Source of the DNA: Micromonospora inositola
Lineage (GTDB): Bacteria; Actinomycetota; Actinomycetes; Mycobacteriales; Micromonosporaceae
Direction of reading: 5' to 3'
Length of the DNA: 64,000 nt
Assembly: GCF_900090285.1 (NCBI RefSeq)
Contig: NZ_LT607754.1
Coordinates: forward strand, 1,860,001-1,924,000
Below, piece after piece: positions 29,131-37,849 of the stretch. The position numbers were made by a program, and so were the translations under genes. The notes under the pieces were generated by a model. The model did not search any database, was not told the origin of the DNA, and saw nothing but the letters and a program-made list of their open reading frames with translations. Each line of letters opens with the position of its first letter. Position 1 is the first letter of the stretch.

Positions 29131-30672
29131 ATGACCGAGGGACCGCCCTCCGTTCCCCCACCGGGACACCCCGGACCGTACGCCCCACCGCCCGCCGGAC
29201 CGCACGCCCACCCGGCGCCGGCCGGCCCGTACGGCCCACCTGCGCCGTACGGGCCGCCGCCCTACCCGCCACCGGCGACGTACGCTCCGCCGCCGTCACC
29301 GGGCCGGCGGTCCCGGCGCGGCCTCTGGATCGGGCTCGGCGCGGCGGTGCTCGCCCTGTCCCTGTGCTCGGCGGTCTCGCTCGTCGGCCTGAAGTCGTAC
29401 CTCGACGAGCGGAACGACGCCTCGGCCGCCGCGCTCGACGACGAGGACAACCCGATCAGGCAGGAGAAGATCGAGGCGCTGCTGGCTGAGCACACCAAGG
29501 CGCTCACGGAACGGAACGAGAAGACGTTCGTCGCGCCGTTCGATCCGACGACGAAGGGCCTGGTCGCGGAGCAGAGCAGCCTGTACCGGAACCTGAGCAG
29601 GCTGCCGCTGGCCGACGTCCGCTTCACGTACCGCCACAAGGGCGACTTCCGCCCGGTGGGCGGCGGGCACGAGGTCGACGTGACGGTGGCGTTCGTGCAC
29701 CGGTTCGACGGCTTCGACGTCGGCCCGGTCGAGGAGTGGTACCGGTGGACGATCGTCCAGGCCGACAAGGACGCCCCGCTGAAGGTCACCCGGGCCGGCG
29801 GCCTCCCGGAGGAGCGCAAGCGGGACGCGATCACCCACTACCCGGCCCCCTGGGACAAGTGGCGAAACCTCCACGTCGAGCGGACCCCGCACACCGTGCT
29901 GCTCGTCGATGCGTCGCTGCGGGCGGAGGCACAGCGGTACGCCCCGATCGCCGAGCAGGCCGCGGTGGACGACCTGGCCGCCTGGCAGGCCGGCGGGGTG
30001 AGCGCCAAGGCACCGTCGGGCTTCGTCATATCCCTGGTCAAGGGTCGTGCCGAGCTGGGTTCCCTCTACCGGACCACGAAGGAGACGCCCACCGAGTCCG
30101 GGGTCGCGATCCCGGTGCCGCCGGAGGGTGTGCTCAACAGCGACGAGAAGGGCCCCGTGGTCGGGGCCACCCGGGTGGTGATCGACGTCCGCGACGCGTA
30201 CCACTTCACCAGCGGCACCCGGGAGCGGCAGCTCAACCTCTTCCGGCACGAGATCGGCCACGCCCTGGTCGGCAACCTCAGCGCCCGCGCCCCGGGCTCG
30301 TACCTGCTCGGCGAGCGGGAGACGTGGCTGGTCGAGGGGTTCGCGGAGTACCTGGGTCACGGCCGGAAGCCGTGGCTGACCAGCGAGCGTACGGCCAACG
30401 CGCGGGCGGTGATCCGGGAGATCGGCTACCCGACTGCGCTGCCGGGCAGCCAATCCTTCGACATGGAGGGCCGGGGCGACTACTACTACTGGCTGGGTCA
30501 CTCCGCGATCGGCTTCATCGTCGAGCGGTACGGGGAGCAGAAGATGTTCCAGTTCGTGGCCGAGAACTACCGCAGCAGGAAGATCGGAGAGGTGACGCAG
30601 GACGTCCTCGGGGTGTCGTACGAGGAGTTCGAGAAGGCGTGGCTCGCCTACCTCAGGGCCGAGGTGCGCTGA
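29131..30672 (+). CDS. Membrane-anchored zinc metallopeptidase (peptidase MA-like)
   Basis: The 513-residue protein has a Pro/Gly/Tyr-rich cytoplasmic head of about 60 residues, one membrane segment (about 65-87), and a large extracellular part. The peptidase core has HEIGH (373-377) and a downstream glutamate ligand at about 402 in WLVEGFAEYLG, the gluzincin arrangement. The Pro-rich head resembles those of other actinobacterial membrane proteins that interact with cytoplasmic partners. ATG at 29131 follows GAGG. The substrate is unknown. Confidence 0.85.
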   Translation: MTEGPPSVPPPGHPGPYAPPPAGPHAHPAPAGPYGPPAPYGPPPYPPPATYAPPPSPGRRSRRGLWIGLGAAVLALSLCSAVSLVGLKSYLDERNDASAAALDDEDNPIRQEKIEALLAEHTKALTERNEKTFVAPFDPTTKGLVAEQSSLYRNLSRLPLADVRFTYRHKGDFRPVGGGHEVDVTVAFVHRFDGFDVGPVEEWYRWTIVQADKDAPLKVTRAGGLPEERKRDAITHYPAPWDKWRNLHVERTPHTVLLVDASLRAEAQRYAPIAEQAAVDDLAAWQAGGVSAKAPSGFVISLVKGRAELGSLYRTTKETPTESGVAIPVPPEGVLNSDEKGPVVGATRVVIDVRDAYHFTSGTRERQLNLFRHEIGHALVGNLSARAPGSYLLGERETWLVEGFAEYLGHGRKPWLTSERTANARAVIREIGYPTALPGSQSFDMEGRGDYYYWLGHSAIGFIVERYGEQKMFQFVAENYRSRKIGEVTQDVLGVSYEEFEKAWLAYLRAEVR

Positions 30673-30681
30673 GCGCGGGCC

Positions 30682-30713
30682 GGCGGTGGGGCCCCTCCGG
30701 TGGCTCCACCGCC
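30682..30713. terminator. Hairpin between convergent genes
   Basis: GGCGGTGG (30682-30689) and CCACCGCC (30706-30713) form an 8-bp stem with a 16-nt loop, ten bases after the metallopeptidase stop and before the convergent lipoprotein stop. It may act in both directions. Confidence 0.5.
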
Positions 30714-30739
30714 GCACGCCCTTCTGTCGGAGGTCGGGC

Positions 30740-31744
30740 TCAGGCCGCGTACGCGAGCAGCGTCAGGCCGCGCACGTCGGTCGGCTCCTCGACCGTGCCG
30801 AGCGGCTTGAAGGTGCTGTCCAGGACGGTGATGCCGGTCGCCCGGCGGACGATCACCTTGCCGTCGGCGGTGAACAGGATGCTCCGGACCTCGCCGGCGC
30901 CGGGCAGGTCGACCACCTTGCTGGTGGTGGTGTCGACGACCGCGAAGCTGCCGTCCTGGCGGGATGGGTCGGTGCCCTTCCAGCCGACCGCCACGTACCG
31001 GCCGTCCATCGAGACGCCGCGCGCCTGCCAGCCGTCGTGCTTCCCCGCCTCGGCCTTCGGCGGGGTGTAGCTGTACTTGCGTCCCCCCTTGCCGCCCGTC
31101 ACGAACGGCTTGCCGTAGTCGTCGACGGCGGCCAGCCACTTCCCGTCGGCGGACCAGTACCGGTCGGTCTCCTCGCCCGGGTCACCGTGGTGCGGCCCGC
31201 CGGCCACCAGGTCCATCAGCACCGAGCGGTTGCGCTGCTGCACCATCAGCCAGTCGTCGCCCTGCCAGACCAGCGCTCGGCTGCCGAGGCAACTGACCCC
31301 CTTCTCCAGGGTCCGTCGCTGCGAGCCGTCGATCGCCGCGGTCATCAGGGTGCCGGTGTCGTCGCCGTTCTGCACCCAGGCGATCCGCTTGCCGTCCGGG
31401 GAGACGGTGATGGTGTTCTCGGTGCAGGAGCCGGAGCCGAACGGGATCCGGGCGGTCACCTTGTCCGTGTCGCCCTGGACGGCGTGGATGCTGGCCTCCT
31501 TGCCGCTCGTCCCCAGGTAGTAGCGGGTGCCGGCGAGCGTCGCGGCGTCGGAGCTGACCGGAGCCGCGCTGGTGACGGCGGCCGGCGCGGCGGAGGAGGC
31601 GGCGGTGGGAGGGGTCGCGGTCTTGTCCCCGCCACAGGCGCTCAGGCCCACCACCGCGAGCGCGGCGGCCGACAGGGCCACGGCACGCCGGAGGGTACGG
31701 AGACGAGCGGTGCGGGTGGCGGCATCAGCGGCGAAAACGTTCAT
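30740..31744 (-). CDS. Lipoprotein with beta-propeller-like domain, paralogue of the adjacent sigma-linked sensor
   Basis: The 334-residue protein has a lipoprotein signal with lipobox LSAC (Cys37). A short linker precedes a TolB/WD-like domain with repeated SPDGKRIAWV and SADGKWLAAV blades. The domain is closely related, also at the DNA level, to the extracellular part of the next upstream gene (31914-33044), with shared SRQDGSFAVVD, SYTPPK/TYTPPK and KVVDLPGAG stretches. It lacks that protein's cytoplasmic and membrane segments. Its promoter contains the same GGCAACC-N17-CGTCT motif as the sigma-factor operon. I infer that it belongs to that sigma regulon and may bind the same ligand. Confidence 0.85.
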   Translation of the reverse strand: MNVFAADAATRTARLRTLRRAVALSAAALAVVGLSACGGDKTATPPTAASSAAPAAVTSAAPVSSDAATLAGTRYYLGTSGKEASIHAVQGDTDKVTARIPFGSGSCTENTITVSPDGKRIAWVQNGDDTGTLMTAAIDGSQRRTLEKGVSCLGSRALVWQGDDWLMVQQRNRSVLMDLVAGGPHHGDPGEETDRYWSADGKWLAAVDDYGKPFVTGGKGGRKYSYTPPKAEAGKHDGWQARGVSMDGRYVAVGWKGTDPSRQDGSFAVVDTTTSKVVDLPGAGEVRSILFTADGKVIVRRATGITVLDSTFKPLGTVEEPTDVRGLTLLAYAA

Positions 31745-31788
31745 GGTTCCTGTCCTTGGGGGTGGCGGTGCGTGTTCGACGTACCCCA

Positions 31789-31817
31789 AGACGTCAAGTT
31801 CTCGATGGGGGGTTGCC
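31789..31817 (-). promoter_or_regulatory. ECF-type promoter of the lipoprotein gene
   Basis: GGCAACC (31817-31811), 17 bases, CGTCT (31793-31789) on the minus strand, about 45 bases upstream of the ATG. The same elements and spacing precede the sigma gene. Confidence 0.7.
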
Positions 31818-31857
31818 GCCTCATCGAGAAAATTTCCGACGATGTTCGGCGACACGA

Positions 31858-31893
31858 CACAGGCCCCCGGCACCGAGGTGCCGAGGGCCTGTG
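31858..31893 (-). terminator. Hairpin terminator of the sigma/sensor operon
   Basis: CACAGGCCC pairs with GGGCCTGTG and, inside one mismatch, CGGCACC pairs with GGTGCCG around a 2-nt loop, 20 bases beyond the sensor stop codon. Confidence 0.75.
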
Positions 31894-31913
31894 GGAGGCA
31901 CCGGAAGGGCAGG

Positions 31914-33044
31914 TCAGGGCACGTACGCCAGCAGCCGCTGGCCGCGTACGGACGCCGGTTCAGCGACACTGCCGAGCTGCCGGAAGTCCCCGTCGAGCAC
32001 GGTGAGCGTGTTCTCCCGCTGGACGATCACCTTGCCGTCGAGGGTGAACAGGATGCCGCGTACCTTGCCGGCGCCGGGCAGGTCGACCACCTTGCTGGCG
32101 GTGACGTCGACGACCGCGAAACTGCCGTCCTGGCGGGACGGGTCGGTGCCCACCCAGCCGACCGCGACGTACCGGCCGTCGATCGAGACGCTGCGAGGCT
32201 GCCAGCCGTCGTGCAGCGCGGCCTCGTCCTTCGGCGGCGTGTAGGTGTACTGGCGCACCACGCCCTTGCCGGTCACCCAGTGCTTGCCGAACTCCGCGTC
32301 GAACGCCGCCAACCACTTCCCGTCGGCGGACCAGCACCGGTCGGTCTCCTGACCCGGGTCGCCGTTGTGCGGCTTCCCGGCGACCATGTCCATGAGCACC
32401 GAGCGGTTGCCGGTCTGCGCCATCAGCAGGTCACCGCCCTGCCATACCAGTGGCCGGGGCCCGAGGCAGGTGATGCCGGTGGCGACGGTCCGCTGCCGGG
32501 ATCCGTCGATGCGGGAGGTGACGAGCGTGCCGTTCATCCCGTCGGCGGCGCCGTCCTTCACCCAGGCCAGCCGCTTGCCGTCCGGCGAGATCGTCATCGT
32601 GTTGGCAGCGCAGCCGCTCTTGTCGAGCGGGAGCACGTTCGTCTCGTGCCGCCCGCTGCGTACCACGTGGATGCGGGCCTCGCTGTCGGTGAACTCCAGG
32701 TAGTAGCGGGTGCCGCCGAGCACGGCCGGCTTGGCCGGCGGGCTGCTGTGGCTCGTGCTCGCCGAGGCGGTCGCGGACGGCTGCGGGGTCGGGGTGACCT
32801 CGACCGGCGGCGCGCTGCTGGTGACCGACGTGGCGGGGGCGGGCAGGTTCGCCTGCCCGTTCGGCCGGATCGCCAGGGCGGTGCCGGTGGCGGCGGCGAT
32901 CATCACCAGGGCGGCGACCGAGGTGGTGACGGTCCGCTGGATGCCGATCCGGCGGGACGTCCGCAGGGCGCGGTCCCGCAGGTCGACCGGGGTGACCTCC
33001 TCGGCCAGGTCGGCCAGGTCGAACCGGAGACGGTCCTCGTTCAT
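31914..33044 (-). CDS. Transmembrane sensor, probable anti-sigma factor, with beta-propeller-like exterior
   Basis: The 376-residue protein has a 38-residue acidic/basic cytoplasmic head, a membrane segment (about 39-59), a Ser/Thr/Pro linker and an extracellular TolB/WD-like domain of about 270 residues. Its start overlaps the 3' end of the ECF sigma gene by four bases (ATGA type), so the two are translationally coupled. This layout is typical of membrane anti-sigma factors or sigma-coupled sensors. No classical zinc-anti-sigma HxxxCxxC motif is present in the short head, so inhibition of the sigma factor is inferred only from context. Confidence 0.8.
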   Translation of the reverse strand: MNEDRLRFDLADLAEEVTPVDLRDRALRTSRRIGIQRTVTTSVAALVMIAAATGTALAIRPNGQANLPAPATSVTSSAPPVEVTPTPQPSATASASTSHSSPPAKPAVLGGTRYYLEFTDSEARIHVVRSGRHETNVLPLDKSGCAANTMTISPDGKRLAWVKDGAADGMNGTLVTSRIDGSRQRTVATGITCLGPRPLVWQGGDLLMAQTGNRSVLMDMVAGKPHNGDPGQETDRCWSADGKWLAAFDAEFGKHWVTGKGVVRQYTYTPPKDEAALHDGWQPRSVSIDGRYVAVGWVGTDPSRQDGSFAVVDVTASKVVDLPGAGKVRGILFTLDGKVIVQRENTLTVLDGDFRQLGSVAEPASVRGQRLLAYVP

Positions 33045-33571
33045 CGGGCGCTCCCTTCCAGGACGTACAGCTCGGCGAGTTCCGGGGCGACGGTGCGCAG
33101 CTTGGCCAGGGCCTTCGAGGTCTGGCTCTTGACGGTGCCGACGGTCACGCCGAGCAGGTCGGCGGCCTCGGCCTCGGTGCGGTCCTCGAAGAACCGCAGG
33201 ACCAGCACGGCGCGCTGTTTGGCGGAGAGCTTCGCCAGCGCGGCCCGCAGGGTCAGCCGAAGCGTCGTCTGGTGGGCGTGGTCAGGGGCCGAGTCGCCTC
33301 CGCGCGGCTCGGGCAGGTCGCCTGGCATTGACTCGGGAACCCGGCGCCGTCGCCACCAGGAGACCTGGAGGTGGTACATGACCTTGCGGGTGTACGCCTC
33401 GGCGTTGCCGCTGTCGTGCAGCCGGCTCCAGGACCGGTGGGTCCGGGCCAGCGCCGACTGGACGAGATCCTCGGCCAGGTGCTGGTCGCCGGTGAGCAGG
33501 TAGGCCGAGCGCAGGAGCGCGGGGGTCCGGTAACGGACGAACGAGTCGAACTCACTCAGCAGAGGGTCCAC
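33041..33571 (-). CDS. ECF RNA polymerase sigma factor (SigE family)
   Basis: The 176-residue protein has region 2 (residues about 8-75; LLRSAYLLTGDQHLAEDLVQ and AYTRKVMYHLQVSWWRRRR) and region 4 (about 108-165; LSAKQRAVLVLRFFEDRTEAEAA, then GVTVGTVKSQTSKALAKL). GTG at 33571 follows AAGGA with 9-nt spacing. The gene is first in a two-gene operon with the membrane sensor. Its promoter carries GGCAACC-N17-CGTCT, shared only (as far as I could see) with the paralogous lipoprotein gene, suggesting autoregulation. The inducing signal is unknown. Confidence 0.93.
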   Translation of the reverse strand: MDPLLSEFDSFVRYRTPALLRSAYLLTGDQHLAEDLVQSALARTHRSWSRLHDSGNAEAYTRKVMYHLQVSWWRRRRVPESMPGDLPEPRGGDSAPDHAHQTTLRLTLRAALAKLSAKQRAVLVLRFFEDRTEAEAADLLGVTVGTVKSQTSKALAKLRTVAPELAELYVLEGSAR

Positions 33572-33619
33572 ACGAGCCGATCCTTGGGGTGAGGTGGTAC
33601 ATCATCCTGACGCCCTTCC

Positions 33620-33648
33620 AGACGTCACCCTCAGCCGCGGTGGTTGCC
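33620..33648 (-). promoter_or_regulatory. ECF-type promoter of the sigma-factor operon
   Basis: GGCAACC (33648-33642), 17 bases, CGTCT (33624-33620) on the minus strand, about 49 bases before the GTG. Similarity to the lipoprotein promoter extends upstream (TTCTC, GAGGC). Confidence 0.7.
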
Positions 33649-33674
33649 GTGCCTCGATGAGAAGTTTCGGCGAA

Positions 33675-33917
33675 TCATTCGTCGCAGGTGGGAGGCTCGA
33701 CCAACCCTTTCCGGTACGGACCCCAGGCGACGAACCGCTCGAACAGCTCGCGCGGGGTGGGGCCGTCGTGCGGGTTCAGCCGGAACAGGTCGTGGGTCGC
33801 CTCGTGATCGAGCCCGGACAGATAAATGGCCAGGTCGACGGGGCTGGCGTCGTACTCGACCTTGAGGAGCAGCCGGGCCTCGGCGCACGGCCACGGCAGC
33901 CCGCAGGCCCGGCACAT
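33675..33917 (-). CDS. Small Cys-containing protein of unknown function
   Basis: The 80-residue protein begins MCRACGLPWPCAEARL; the CxxC and third Cys could bind metal. It continues with LAIYLSGLDHEATHDLFRLNP and ends in an acidic tail. From memory, similar small actinobacterial proteins appear beside XRE/DUF397 genes and are sometimes labelled flavin reductase without evidence. Its ATG abuts the stop of the 34-codon gene upstream (TGA directly followed by ATG), so it is the third member of a coupled trio. Confidence 0.7.
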   Translation of the reverse strand: MCRACGLPWPCAEARLLLKVEYDASPVDLAIYLSGLDHEATHDLFRLNPHDGPTPRELFERFVAWGPYRKGLVEPPTCDE

Positions 33918-34022
33918 TCAAAGCGGCCGCAACGGCAGGTGCGGCGGGTGACCCGGCGGGTACGGCCTCGGCCGGTCCGGGTACGGCCCGAGGCGGGACA
34001 CCGGAAGCTGACCGGGGGGCAT
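33918..34022 (-). CDS. Tiny Pro-rich protein, 34 residues
   Basis: The frame runs from an ATG sharing its A with the upstream gene's stop (TGATG at 34024-34020) to a TGA touching the next ATG. The peptide starts MPPGQLPVSRLGPYPDRPRP and is dominated by Pro, Arg, Leu and His. Seamless junctions on both sides suggest translational coupling rather than chance. No family is known to me. Confidence 0.5.
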   Translation of the reverse strand: MPPGQLPVSRLGPYPDRPRPYPPGHPPHLPLRPL

Positions 34023-34120
34023 CACCAGCGCCCTCCGTTGGCCCGCCACTCCTGCGCCCGGGTCAACCGGCCGGGGCACCCCGGCCGCATCGTCGGGACG
34101 ACCCGGGTCGGCTCGCGCAT
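34022..34120 (-). CDS. Tiny basic protein, 32 residues
   Basis: ATG at 34120 begins MREPTRVVPTMRPGCPGRLT and the peptide ends in RAQEWRANGGRW. The stop overlaps the next start by one base. The Trp/Arg-rich C-terminus resembles small proteins I recall from Micromonospora relatives in the same position next to Cys-rich partners. A GGGAG lies upstream, but with only a 3-nt spacing. Function is unknown. Confidence 0.5.
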   Translation of the reverse strand: MREPTRVVPTMRPGCPGRLTRAQEWRANGGRW

Positions 34121-34230
34121 CCACTCCCGGAGGACGATCTGGCCGTCCTTCTGTCCCGGTGGGAGAGTGTGCGTAGCGAGGCACTACCTCGCGGACAGTC
34201 GGTCGACCTGATGAAGGAAGTGATGACGTC

Positions 34231-34413
34231 ATGGAGCTGATCGGCGCAATCTGGTACAAGTCCACCCGCAGCGCTCAGAGCGAGTGCCTGGAGGTCGCGC
34301 ACAACCTGCCTGGCGTCGTGGGCGTTCGCGACAGCAAGGACCCGACCGGCCCGGTGCTCACCTTCGAGCCGAACACTTGGCGAGTCTTCATCGACTACGC
34401 CAAGCGACGCTGA
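34231..34413 (+). CDS. DUF397 domain protein (second copy in the window)
   Basis: The 60-residue protein shows IWYKSTRSAQSECLEVAH and VVGVRDSKDPTGPVLTF, the standard DUF397 pattern, ending in IDYAKRR. An AAGGA lies upstream of the ATG at 34231. Unlike the first copy, no XRE/DUF5753 regulator adjoins it. It is divergent from the three tiny coupled genes, and the 110-base gap is a likely shared control region. Confidence 0.9.
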   Translation: MELIGAIWYKSTRSAQSECLEVAHNLPGVVGVRDSKDPTGPVLTFEPNTWRVFIDYAKRR

Positions 34414-34505
34414 CTCCTGAGCCGGGCAGCACTGCTGGTGCGCTGCGGCAAGGTCCGCTGCAGCCGTGTTGGAGTACGCGGACGGTACGGCGCAAACCAG
34501 CCCAG

Positions 34506-34511
34506 TACCCT
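34506..34511 (+). promoter_or_regulatory. -10 element for leaderless inositol-phosphate synthase transcript
   Basis: TACCCT is followed by exactly 6 nt and the GTG at 34518. Confidence 0.55.
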
Positions 34512-34517
34512 CGGGCC

Positions 34518-35459
34518 GTGGCCGAGAACGTGAAAGTCGCAGTCGTTGGCGTAGGCAACAACACGTCAGCGCTGGTGCAGGGGATTACCTTCTATCGCAA
34601 CACGGGCAGCCTGGTGGGCATCCGCCGGCCGGAGATAGTGGGGCTGGGCGTCGGCGACATCGACTTCGTCGCAGCCTTCGCCCTCTCTGACGGCAAGGTG
34701 GGCAGGGACCTGCACGAGGCGATTTTCGTGCCTCCCAACAACTTTCCCCGTCTCGACGTGGAGCTGCCGCCTTCCGGCGTGACAGTGCAGCGTGGTCTCG
34801 TGGACTCGACAGAGATCGAGCGGGTGGCGCACGCGCTGACAGGCGCCGAGGTGCTGCTCTACTCGGCGCCGAGCGGCAGGCCGGGAACAGCTCAGGCCTA
34901 CGCCGAGGCGGCCCTGATGGCGGGGGCGGCATTCATCAACACCACGTCGGACGCGGTTGCCCGGGAACCGTTATGGCTCAAGCGTTTTGAGGAAGCTGGT
35001 CTACCTCTCCTCGGCGACGACCTGGCCAGCCAGTTCGGCACCTCCGTGGTGCATCACGCACTGCTGCGGTTACTCGAGGAGCGCGGCCTTACCCTGGCCA
35101 GTTCCTATCAGGTCAATCTGGGGGGTACCGAAGACTTCCGCAACCTGGTCGAGAACTCCAACACCAAAAAGCAGTCCAAATTGAACGTTCTGGGCTCGGA
35201 CAAGGTTCAGATGGCTCCCCTCGGGTACCTCCCGCATCTGCAATCACAGAAGATCGCCCACGTCAACATCGAGGCGCAGGGCTGGGGTGAAACCGCGGTG
35301 AGCCTGGATGTGCGGCTGAAGGTGCATGACCCGAGTGGCGCGGCCGGCGTCAACATCGACCTGATTCGCATAGCGGCCACCGCTTTGCGAGCTGGGCGTG
35401 GCGGCTATCCAGCCGAGGCAGCGTCGTTCCTGAAGTCTCCGCCGGGGACGGCGATCTGA
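34518..35459 (+). CDS. Inositol-3-phosphate synthase family protein (divergent paralogue)
   Basis: The 313-residue protein has the NAD-binding [17 protein letters not shown] at the N-terminus, [27 protein letters not shown], the signature [20 protein letters not shown], and [11 protein letters not shown]. These match the actinobacterial/archaeal Ino1 enzymes that make inositol-3-phosphate from glucose-6-phosphate. It is about 45 residues shorter and quite divergent from the housekeeping enzyme as I know it, and its codon use is visibly less GC-biased than that of its neighbours, suggesting acquisition. It could supply a specialised cyclitol pathway. GTG start supported by a leaderless -10. 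Confidence 0.82.
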   Translation: MAENVKVAVVGVGNNTSALVQGITFYRNTGSLVGIRRPEIVGLGVGDIDFVAAFALSDGKVGRDLHEAIFVPPNNFPRLDVELPPSGVTVQRGLVDSTEIERVAHALTGAEVLLYSAPSGRPGTAQAYAEAALMAGAAFINTTSDAVAREPLWLKRFEEAGLPLLGDDLASQFGTSVVHHALLRLLEERGLTLASSYQVNLGGTEDFRNLVENSNTKKQSKLNVLGSDKVQMAPLGYLPHLQSQKIAHVNIEAQGWGETAVSLDVRLKVHDPSGAAGVNIDLIRIAATALRAGRGGYPAEAASFLKSPPGTAI

Positions 35460-35535
35460 CGAGTCGTGGTCGACGCCGGACGGCCGCGACCCGAATAGAA
35501 TCGCCGCCCTCCCCGCATCGTCGTACGCTGCGGCA

Positions 35536-37305
35536 ATGCTGCTGCGCATGTCGACCCTGTTGCTCCGGACCCTGCGCGAGGACCCGGCGGACGCGGAGGT
35601 GCCGAGCCACCGGCTCCTGCTCCGCGCCGGCTACGTCCGTCGCGCCGCACCAGGCGGCTACACCTGGCTGCCGCTGGGCAAGCTGGTGCTGGACCGGGTG
35701 ACCGAGATCGTCCGGCGGGAGATGACCGCCATCGGCGACCAGGAGGTGCACTTCCCGGCGCTGCTGCCGGCGGAGCCGTACCGGACCAGCGGGCGGTGGG
35801 CGGAGTACGGCGACGACATCTTCACCCTCGCGGACCGGAAGGGCGCCGAGCACCTGCTCGCCCCGACCCACGAGGAGATGGCCGCGCTGCTGGTCAAGGA
35901 CGTCTTCTCGTCGTACCGGGACTTCCCGGTGACGCTCTTCCAGGTCCAGACCAAGTTCCGGGACGAGGCCCGGCCCCGGGCCGGCCTGCTGCGCGGGCGC
36001 GAGTTCCTGATGAAGGACGCGTACTCGTTCGACCTGGACGAGGCGGGTCTGCAAGCGGCGTACGACCGGCACCGCGATGCGTACACCAGGGTCTTCGACC
36101 GGCTCGGGCTGGCCTACACGGTGGTGCACGCGATGTCCGGGGCGATGGGGGGCTCGGCGTCGGAGGAGTTCCTGGCCGCCACGCCGGTCGGCGAGGACAC
36201 CTTCGTCGGCTGCACGGCCTGCGACTACGCGGCCAACACCGAGGCGGTGCTGACCCGCGCCCCGGCCGCCGGTGACCCGGACGTGCACCCGGCGCTGGAG
36301 GTGCACGACACCCCGGAGACCCCGACGATCGCCTCGCTGGTCGAGCTGGCGAACGTGCGCGGCCTCGGCGGTCGGCGCGACTGGACCGCGGCGGACACCC
36401 TGAAGAACGTGGTGCTGACCGTACGCCGGCCCGGCGCCGAGGAGTCCGAGCTGCTGGTGATCGGGGTGCCCGGGGACCGGGAGGTCGACCTCAAGCGGGT
36501 CGAGGCGGCCCTGCACCCGGCCGCGGTCGCGGTCTTCGACGACTGGGCGGCCCACCCCGAACTGGTCCGCGGCTACATCGGGCCGCAGATCCTGGAGAAG
36601 CTCGACGTCCGCTACCTGGTCGACCCCCGGGTGGTCACCGGCACCACCTGGCTGACCGGGGCCAACGAGCCGGGTCGGCACGCGGTCGACGTGGTGTGCG
36701 GTCGGGACTTCACCCCGGCGGGCACGATCGAGGCGGCCGAGGTGCGCGCGGGCGACCCGTGCCCGGTGTGCGAGGCCGGCGAGCTGACCATCCGGCGGGG
36801 CATCGAGATCGGGCACATCTTCCAGCTCGGCCGGCGGTTCACCGACGCGTTCGCCGTCGACGTGCTCGGGCCGGCGGGCAAGCCTGTCCGGCCGACGATG
36901 GGTTGCTACGGCATCGGAGTGTCCCGGGCGGTGGCGGCGGTCGCCGAGCAGCACCACGACGAGCGGGGTCTGGTGTGGCCGGCCGCGGTCGCGCCGTGCG
37001 ACGTACACGTGGTGGCGGCCGGGAAGGGGCCGCAGCTCGACGCGGCGCTCGACCTCGGCGGACGCCTGGCCGCCGCGGGCCTGCGGGTGCTGGTCGACGA
37101 CCGGACGCACGTCTCGGCCGGGGTGAAGTTCACCGACGCCGAGCTGATCGGCATCCCCCGCGCCGTCGTGGTCGGCCGCCGGCTCGCCGACGGGTACGTC
37201 GAGCTGCGCGACCGGGCCGGCGGCGAGCGGATCGAGCTGCCGTTGGACGGCCTGGTCGAGCGGCTCGCCGATGAGGTTCGCGCGGCGCGCGGCGACGGGG
37301 TGTAG
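35536..37305 (+). CDS. proS: Prolyl-tRNA synthetase, bacterial type
   Basis: The 589-residue enzyme charges tRNA-Pro. It has class II motif 1 and 2 ([13 protein letters not shown] and [25 protein letters not shown]), an inserted editing domain of the YbaK type between about residues 225 and 395, motif 3 ([18 protein letters not shown]) and a C-terminal anticodon-binding domain. ATG at 35536 has TACGCT 6 nt upstream, indicating a leaderless mRNA; the ATG four codons later is an alternative. A free-standing YbaK-like protein lies 1.7 kb downstream. Confidence 0.97.
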   Translation: MLLRMSTLLLRTLREDPADAEVPSHRLLLRAGYVRRAAPGGYTWLPLGKLVLDRVTEIVRREMTAIGDQEVHFPALLPAEPYRTSGRWAEYGDDIFTLADRKGAEHLLAPTHEEMAALLVKDVFSSYRDFPVTLFQVQTKFRDEARPRAGLLRGREFLMKDAYSFDLDEAGLQAAYDRHRDAYTRVFDRLGLAYTVVHAMSGAMGGSASEEFLAATPVGEDTFVGCTACDYAANTEAVLTRAPAAGDPDVHPALEVHDTPETPTIASLVELANVRGLGGRRDWTAADTLKNVVLTVRRPGAEESELLVIGVPGDREVDLKRVEAALHPAAVAVFDDWAAHPELVRGYIGPQILEKLDVRYLVDPRVVTGTTWLTGANEPGRHAVDVVCGRDFTPAGTIEAAEVRAGDPCPVCEAGELTIRRGIEIGHIFQLGRRFTDAFAVDVLGPAGKPVRPTMGCYGIGVSRAVAAVAEQHHDERGLVWPAAVAPCDVHVVAAGKGPQLDAALDLGGRLAAAGLRVLVDDRTHVSAGVKFTDAELIGIPRAVVVGRRLADGYVELRDRAGGERIELPLDGLVERLADEVRAARGDGV

Positions 37306-37362
37306 CGGACGCGCCACGGGGTACCGCTCCCGGATCGACTGAGGTGTTTTTCGGAGGCTCTC

Positions 37363-37782
37363 ATGTACCGGGTCAGCGACGTGATGACGAAGCAGGTGGT
37401 CTACCTGGCGGCGGAGACCATGCTGGACGAGGCGGCCAGGGTGATGAAGGAGGCGGACATCGGCGACGTGGTGGTCACCGACGGGGCCACCCTCGCCGGC
37501 ATGCTGACCGACCGCGACATCGTGGTGCGGGCGGTGGCCGAACGCGCCGACCCGGCGACCACCACCATCGGCTCGATCATCACCCGCGAGGTGGTGATGA
37601 TCGAGCAGCACTCCACCGCGAGCGAGGCGGCCGCGCTGATGCGCGAGCGCAACATCCGGCGGGTGCTGGTCTGCGACAGCGACCGCAAGCTGGTCGGCAT
37701 CGTCTCGCTGGGCGACCTGGCCATGCAGCTCGACCCGAACTCCGCCCTCAGCGACATCAGCGAGGCCGCCCCGAACATGTGA
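37363..37782 (+). CDS. CBS-domain pair protein
   Basis: The 139-residue protein consists of two CBS motifs: VSDVMTKQVVYLAAETMLDE ending at GMLTDRDIVVRAVAE, and the second starting GSIITREVVMI and ending LVGIVSLGDLAMQ. CBS pairs bind adenosyl ligands (AMP, ATP, SAM) and act as energy or stress sensors. It resembles hypoxic response protein HRP1 of mycobacteria in size. CGGAGG lies 6 nt before the ATG. Its partner is unknown. A second CBS-pair protein is encoded at 46694-47113. Confidence 0.92.
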   Translation: MYRVSDVMTKQVVYLAAETMLDEAARVMKEADIGDVVVTDGATLAGMLTDRDIVVRAVAERADPATTTIGSIITREVVMIEQHSTASEAAALMRERNIRRVLVCDSDRKLVGIVSLGDLAMQLDPNSALSDISEAAPNM

Positions 37783-37849
37783 CCCGGCCGACGCGGCGCC
37801 CCACCGCCGACCCCGGTGGGCGCCGCCTCGACGGCGGTAACCTGACGGG

